This document shows, in pieces, positions 58,904-64,000 of a stretch of DNA of 64,000 nucleotides (its first letter is position 1; each line of letters begins with the position of its first letter). A program made the position numbers and the translations under genes. The notes beneath the pieces are model-generated. The model saw nothing but the letters and a program-made list of their open reading frames with translations, did not search any database and was not told where the DNA came from. Source of the stretch: Paracerasibacillus soli (lineage in GTDB: Bacteria > Bacillota > Bacilli > Bacillales > Amphibacillaceae); assembly GCF_034006335.1 (NCBI RefSeq), contig NZ_JAWDIQ010000001.1, one strand, 5' to 3'.

Positions 58904-59178
58904 AGAAAGATACTAACAAAAATGAAGATTGATTTTAAAAATAGGGATATACTAGTTCGCTTTATCTTGTCTTTTTTAAAACTTAATGAACAAGATTCGA
59001 AGTATGCTATTCGTGATGGGCCAGAAGATCATTAGAAAATGGTAAAGGTTTGATATTTACTGTAGCTAAGGTGGAAACATTAAAAAAAGTGTGATATAAC
59101 TTAGCTGATTTAAATTAAATGTGCTAAGTAAATTGTGATATACTAATTAATGTAGAAAAATTAAATATGTTGCGGAAT

Positions 59179-59424
59179 TTGGTGTTTTTAATACTTAAAA
59201 GGGAAGTTTGGTGAAAATCCAACGCGGTCCCGCCACTGTAATTGGGGAAGAAGCTGTCGTTACCACTGTGTCTACGTACATGGGAAGGTGCAGTTTCCTA
59301 GCAGATTCAATCTGTATTCGTATTGTGAATATACTTAATACATATATGTGTATGTATCTCGTCATGATTTCCCCTGAGCCAGGAGACCTGCCAAGTTCTG
59401 ACGCCAGTTACCTACGTGGATAGG
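59179..59424 (+). ncRNA. Cobalamin (adenosylcobalamin) riboswitch
   Basis: The conserved core GGTGAAAATCC and GCGGTCCCGCCACTGTAA (59210-59240) is followed, after the variable arms, by the B12 box GCCAGGAGACCTGCC (59378-59392). A terminator follows at 59486-59519. It represses the corrinoid uptake and salvage operon when cobalamin is bound. Confidence 0.95.
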
Positions 59425-59485
59425 GAGGTGTTTAGAAATAAAAGTAGGCTAGTTTTGTCCTAAAGCAAACAGTCGAAGTATGTAT

Positions 59486-59519
59486 AACATCTCAACCACC
59501 TTGTTAGAGGTGTTTTATT
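59486..59519 (+). terminator. Terminator (expression platform) of the cobalamin riboswitch
   Basis: AACATCTC (59486-59493) pairs with GAGGTGTT (59507-59514), then a T tract. Confidence 0.75.
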
Positions 59520-59592
59520 TTGGACTTTTTTATTGAAGTTTTTACTTTATGATTCGATTTTCATACATCATACAAATATTGGAGGAAATAGG

Positions 59593-60590
59593 ATGCGAAA
59601 TAGTATATTTAAAAAACTGAATCTCTTTGTTTTGGTAATGTTACTAGCATTTGGGGTGTTAGCTGGATGTTCCAGTTCATCAGATGAAAATAAGGATAAA
59701 AATAAAGAAGATGTACAAACAGAACAATCTGATGCTGGAAATAGTTCGGAAGTAGCTTTTCCTGTAACTGTAACGGATGCAACTGGTGCTAAATTAACAA
59801 TAGAAGAAAAGCAGAAAAAATTGTTTCGGTACTTCCAAGTAATACAGAAATTGCATTTGCTTTAGGATTAGGTGATGAGATAGTTGGTGTTTCTGATCAT
59901 GATAACTATCCGGAAGAAGCAACTAAAAAGGAGAAAATTGGTGGTTTAGAGCTGAATGTAGAAAAAATACTTTCCTTGGAACCACAGTTAGTTTTAGCTG
60001 ATCAGTCTAATGATGAAAAAGCGTTAGATCAATTACGTGATTCGGGAATTCCGGTATTAGTCGTTAGTTCAGCCTCTAATTTTGATGGTGTTTATGATGT
60101 GATAGGCCTAATCGGTAAGGCAACTGGTACACATGAAAAAGCACTAGATATCATAACAGAAATGAAGGATAAATTAATAGCACTTGAAGAAAAGGCTAGT
60201 ACAATAGAAGAGAAAGATCAGAAAAGCGTTTTTGTAGAAATTTCTCCATCACCGGAAATTTACACGACTGGAAAAGATACATTTATGGACGAGTTACTTA
60301 CAAAAATCAATGCTAAAAATGCCGCAGAGGACCAGGTAGGTTGGCCTAAAATGAATGAAGAGGCGATTATTGCATTAAATCCGGATGTCATCATTACAAC
60401 CTATGGTAGCTTTGTAGAAGATCCAGTTGCAGAGGTAACGGAACGTAATGGATGGAATGAGGTAACAGCAGTTAAAAACAAACAAATTATCGATGTGAAT
60501 GAAGATTTAGTGAGCCGCCCAGGACCTCGATTGGTTGAAGGAGCAGAGGAACTTGGAAAAGCGATATATCCAGACATTTTTGCAGAGTAA
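59593..60590 (+). CDS. btuF: Cobalamin ABC transporter substrate-binding lipoprotein, one frameshift
   Basis: A type II lipoprotein signal (LLAFGVLAGCSSS, cysteine about residue 22) is followed by an acidic linker and a BtuF/FepB-like fold: VTVTDATGAKLTI, VSVLPSNTEIAFALGLGDEI (after one missing A is restored in the A run at 59815-59820), and ALNPDVIITTYG. The repaired product is about 332 residues. It captures corrinoids outside the membrane. It starts at ATG 59593, seven bases after GGAGG. The riboswitch upstream and cbiZ/cbiB downstream fix the substrate class. Confidence 0.92.
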
Positions 60591-61620
60591 ATATTTATTT
60601 GCCTATTTCTTATTACTTAGTCTTTTAATAGGTGCTATGTTGATAGGTATTTCCATTGGGACTGTGAAGGTTGCGGTTGTAGACATTTTAAAAATTGTTT
60701 ATGCCCACATTTCTCAACGACCGCTGTCCAATGAAGTGAATCCTATGTATGAAAATATCGTTATGAATATACGGATGCCGCGTGTTATTTTATCTGGTCT
60801 TATTGGGGCTTCTCTCGCAATTGCGGGAGCAGCCTTTCAAGGTTTGTTGCGTAATCCGTTGGCAGATCCTTATACACTTGGCGTATCCTCGGGTGCTAGT
60901 GTTGGTGCCGTCATGACGATTTTTTTTAGTTTATCTATCCCTTTTCTTGGCATATTTACTTTGCCAGTTGTAAGTATTGTTGCATCCTTTATCACAATCT
61001 TTGTAGTTTTATTTTTTGCAAAACGGATTGATCAATCGATGCGTGTGGAAACAATTATTTTGACAGGGGTTATTTTCAGCTCGTTTCTTGGGGCGTTCAT
61101 TTCGCTTATGATTGCGTTAACCGGTGAGGAATTGAGACAAATTATCGGTTGGTTGCTTGGCAGTGTCTCGATGCGCGGTTGGGATTATGTATGGATTATA
61201 TTACCGTTTTTTATTATCGGTTCAGTTTTATTATTCATTCATGCAACAGAATTAAATGCGATGTCCTTTGGAGAGGAACAGGCAAAACATTTAGGTGTTC
61301 ATGTGGAACGTAAAAAAATGATCATTCTAATTGCGGGGTCTATTTTGACCGGTGCAGCTGTGGCAGTTTCTGGAACGATTGGGTTTGTCGGTTTAGTCAT
61401 TCCACATTTTATACGAATAATTTGGGGCCAAGATCATCGTCATTTATTACCATTATCCATGTTGGCCGGTGCCGCATTTTTAATAATGGCGGATCTTGTT
61501 TCACGAATTATTATTGCACCATCAGAATTGCCAATAGGCGTAATTACTGCGTTAATCGGTGCACCAATATTTGCATTTATTTTAATGAAACAGCGGCTGA
61601 AAAGGAAGGAGATAATATGA
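60580..61620 (+). CDS. btuC: Cobalamin ABC transporter permease (FecCD/BtuC family)
   Basis: Intact membrane protein of about 346 residues with roughly ten TM segments and FecCD motifs: RMPRVILSGLIGASLAIAGA, FQGLLRNPLADPYTLGVSSG, GFVGLVIPHFIR and the coupling region. The start is uncertain: TTG 60580 overlaps the btuF stop by 11 bases; longer in-frame starts would lie inside btuF. It ends overlapping the ATPase start (ATGATAG). Confidence 0.92.
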   Translation: MQSKYLFAYFLLLSLLIGAMLIGISIGTVKVAVVDILKIVYAHISQRPLSNEVNPMYENIVMNIRMPRVILSGLIGASLAIAGAAFQGLLRNPLADPYTLGVSSGASVGAVMTIFFSLSIPFLGIFTLPVVSIVASFITIFVVLFFAKRIDQSMRVETIILTGVIFSSFLGAFISLMIALTGEELRQIIGWLLGSVSMRGWDYVWIILPFFIIGSVLLFIHATELNAMSFGEEQAKHLGVHVERKKMIILIAGSILTGAAVAVSGTIGFVGLVIPHFIRIIWGQDHRHLLPLSMLAGAAFLIMADLVSRIIIAPSELPIGVITALIGAPIFAFILMKQRLKRKEII

Positions 61621-63088
61621 TAGAAATAGAACATGTTTCAGGAGGATATGCCCATGAAACAGTTGTAAAGGATATTTCCTTTCATGTCGATAAGGGTGAG
61701 TTTTTTGGCATTATTGGACCGAATGGTAGTGGGAAAACAACACTTGTCAAAATGATGAGTGGTATTTTGCCGACTAGTGCGGGAATATCCAATTAAAAAA
61801 TCGTCCCATTTCTTCTTATCAACCAAAAGCACTTGCACAGTTGATGGCAGTATTACCACAACATACGTCGCAAACGTTTAGCTATACAGTTAAAGAAACG
61901 ATTTCATTAGGTAGATATGCCTATAAAAAGGGTCTTTTTCAAATTTTTACTGAAGAAGATGAGCAAGTCGTACAAGATGTAATGGAACAAACTGGTGTTG
62001 CATCCTACGGAGATGATTTGTTGGATCAACTTTCTGGTGGAGAGCGGCAACGTGTTTATCTAGCACAGGCTTTAGCACAACAACCTGAAATTTTACTATT
62101 AGATGAACCGACAAACCACCTAGATTTAGCCTATCAAAAAGAACTACTTGATTTATTAAGAAGATGGACATATGAAAAAGGACTTACAGTTATTTCTATC
62201 TTCCATGATTTAAATTTGGCGAGTCTTTATTGTGATAGGTTGCTACTGATGCATCAAGGGAAAATGAAAAGTTGTCATGTGCCTGAAGCGGTATTAAAGG
62301 TGGAAGCAATCCGGGAAGTTTACCGGACTGATATAGAAAAGTATGCCCATCCTAAACTAGCAAAGCCACAAATTATGCTTCTACCTGAAGTTTGCGCTAG
62401 TGAAGTGGACAATCGTAAAGAAAAAAATAGCATGATTAGTGAAAAGCAATTAACCGTTACGAAGGAATTTATTTGCCTGCAATCACCAATTCCGTTAAAA
62501 ACATTGTCATCTGGTGTGACAGGAGCTGGTATGGGATGGTACAAATCATTTATTAATCGTCATGTTAACAAAGATTATCAATGTGATGATTATAAACAAG
62601 AAATGATAGATTATTTACAAGGTCATGGATTAGACGCGAATGAAACAGTTGGTATGATGACAGCTGTTAATTTGAATGAAGTTGCGTATGAAATGGTGGA
62701 AGGTGAAGACTTTTCGGTATTTATTGTGATAACTGCTGGGGTTGGTAACGCCATTGATGCAGCGTTCGGTGAAAATCATTTCATCCGAAGCCAACCTGGT
62801 ACCATAAATACATGGATTTTTGTGAATGGGAAATTAACAGATGAAGCGTATGTTCAATCTATTATAACGGCAACAGAAGCAAAAGCTAGCGTATTAAGAG
62901 AAGTAGGGATTGCTGATAATGTAACGGGAACGATAGCAACTGGGACGTCAACAGACAGTATTTTAATTGGTGCAACACAACAGGGGGTTGAACTTGTTTT
63001 TGGTGGACCAATTTCTCCTTTAGGCAAACTTGTCGGAAAGGGCGTATATCAATGCTTGCGTAAAGCGTTGGCAAAATATCAGGGATAA
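61617..63088 (+). CDS. btuD-cbiZ: Fusion of cobalamin ABC ATPase (BtuD) and adenosylcobinamide amidohydrolase (CbiZ), one frameshift
   Basis: The 490-residue repaired protein has an N-terminal FecE/BtuD ATPase (Walker A GPNGSGKTTLVK; signature LSGGERQRVYLAQAL; Walker B ILLLDEPTNHLD) and, from about residue 280, a CbiZ domain (SSGVTGAGMGWYKSFINRHV, MTAVNLNEVAYEM, GTSTDSILIG). CbiZ removes the amide side chain of adenosylpseudocobalamin or cobinamide to give cobyric acid for remodelling. One A is missing near 61788 (GNIQLKNRPISSYQ). Confidence 0.92.
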
Positions 63089-63154
63089 ATGGAAAAATAG
63101 ATACGGGAAGATAGTATAAGAAAAAAATTCAGACGGCAAAGGGATTGGAAGCGC

Positions 63155-64000
63155 ATGATGAATCATTTTTTAGCAATTTTGCTTGCATATATAATAGATT
63201 TTATTGTAGGAGATCCAAAACAATGGCCGCATCCTGTAAAATGGTTTGGTAAGTTTATTCACTATTTTGATGGAAAGCTAAATAAGGGAAGTTATCGGAA
63301 ACAAAAAGGAATACTCATGGTGGTGCTTATTATTTGTACGGTTTTTGTATTAAGCATGGTAATCACATTTGTTAGTTACCAGTTGCATCCAGTCTTTGGT
63401 ATCATCGTGGAAGCAACATTAATCGCTACGACTATTGCACAGACGAGTTTACGTGAAGCAGCGCTAGAAGTAGTTGAACCTTTAAAAAAACAGGATATAC
63501 ACGAAGCAAGGAATAAACTATCTTATATCGTTGGCCGTGATACAGAACATTTATCTGAAAGAGAGCTGATAAGAGGAACAGTAGAAACGGTTGCTGAAAA
63601 TACGAGTGACGGAATCACGGCGCCACTTTTCTGGAGTTTTCTTGGAGGAGCTCCTCTTGCACTTGTTTATCGGGCAGTGAATACGTGTGATTCGATGGTA
63701 GGTTACCGCAATGATAAGTATGAAAACTTTGGTTGGGCATCAGCAAAATTAGATGACATTCTAAACTGGATTCCTGCAAGATTAACTGGATTAATCATGA
63801 TGATTGTCATGCGACCACAGGAGTCGTCACTCCGCGCTGCCTTGTCTATTCTATTTCGGGATGCTAGCAAACATCATAGTCCGAACAGTGGTTGGGGAGA
63901 AGCGGCTATAGCAGCCATTCTTGGAGTACAACTTGGTGGGACAAATACTTATCAAGGTAAAAAATCTCAATCGCCCTTAATTGGTGAGCCGAGTACAAAT
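63155..64000 (+). CDS. cbiB: Adenosylcobinamide-phosphate synthase CbiB (partial, runs off the window)
   Basis: 282 codons are open to the window end. The N-terminus FIVGDPKQWPHPVKWFGKFI is the CbiB/CobD signature, followed by membrane segments, RDTEHLSERELIRGTVETVA, ENTSDGITAPLFW and NTCDSMVGYRNDKY. The membrane enzyme attaches aminopropanol phosphate to cobyric acid, the step after CbiZ. It starts at ATG 63155 (or 63158). Confidence 0.93.
   Translation, partial: MMNHFLAILLAYIIDFIVGDPKQWPHPVKWFGKFIHYFDGKLNKGSYRKQKGILMVVLIICTVFVLSMVITFVSYQLHPVFGIIVEATLIATTIAQTSLREAALEVVEPLKKQDIHEARNKLSYIVGRDTEHLSERELIRGTVETVAENTSDGITAPLFWSFLGGAPLALVYRAVNTCDSMVGYRNDKYENFGWASAKLDDILNWIPARLTGLIMMIVMRPQESSLRAALSILFRDASKHHSPNSGWGEAAIAAILGVQLGGTNTYQGKKSQSPLIGEPSTN

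Noticed and set aside
58922..59035. A 37-codon frame between the ROK gene and the riboswitch
   Set aside because: No ribosome site or known family; the composition is typical of AT-rich intergenic DNA.
59208..59423. A 71-codon frame over the cobalamin riboswitch
   Set aside because: It coincides with the conserved riboswitch core and B12 box, which explain the sequence.

Overview
The window reads as chromosome of a low-GC Gram-positive bacterium of the Bacillaceae type. Supporting this are strong AGGAGG-type ribosome sites with TTG/GTG starts, a hemE-hemH-hemY cluster, a trePAR locus, a des-desK-desR cold-shock desaturase locus, a DUF1292 protein, and S-box and cobalamin riboswitches. I cannot name the genus. 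The most pervasive property is a very high density of single-base frameshifts: I count about 35, most explained by loss of one base from a homopolymer, and they hit core genes (hemE, treP, lacZ, btuF, desR) as well as accessory ones. I read these mainly as uncorrected long-read sequencing error and annotate each such gene as one reading unit with the shift position given.

Layout. 1-3.6 kb: heme synthesis (end of hemL, hemE, hemH, hemY). 3.75-7.15 kb: two adjacent insertion sequences, an IS3/IS150-type element and an IS200/IS605-type element with tnpA and tnpB; the second truncates a membrane-protein gene. 8-14.8 kb: DUF1292 protein, a 14-TM MFS exporter, and a trehalose locus (treP with an unusual EIIA-EIIB-EIIC order, treA, treR) behind a promoter carrying two TreR-type palindromes. 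15.3-18.4 kb: a complete ECF transporter (S, T, A1, A2). 18.5-25.5 kb: CstA-type carbon-starvation transporter, acyl-CoA synthetase, and the des-desKR membrane-fluidity system. 26-28.8 kb: signal peptidase I and small or unknown genes.

29-42 kb is an accessory, defence-like island. It holds (a) an operon of a coiled-coil protein, an McrB-like AAA+ NTPase and a coiled-coil PD-(D/E)XK nuclease, which resembles type IV restriction of the coiled-coil McrBC kind; (b) a DUF262/HNH (GmrSD-like) protein and a 73-residue protein; (c) a tightly coupled three-gene operon led by a GHKL ATPase with two proteins I cannot assign. Block a+b lies between two homologous coiled-coil genes in the same orientation, one of them degenerate. 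The GHKL trio is the best candidate for an undescribed system.

42-53.8 kb: two heme-copper-oxidase-like membrane proteins beside an HssRS-like two-component system, an apparently orphan S-box riboswitch, then a second OmpR-type two-component system divergent from a MacAB/YknXYZ-type exporter whose promoter has four phased 11-bp repeats, and a PepSY-like membrane protein. 54-59 kb: a lactose locus with a deletion scar (promoter/operator, 3' end of a LacG-type permease, lacZ, ROK repressor). 59.2-64 kb: cobalamin riboswitch followed by btuF, btuC, a btuD-cbiZ fusion and cbiB, i.e. corrinoid uptake and cobinamide salvage, cut by the window end. I found no rRNA, tRNA or CRISPR array.
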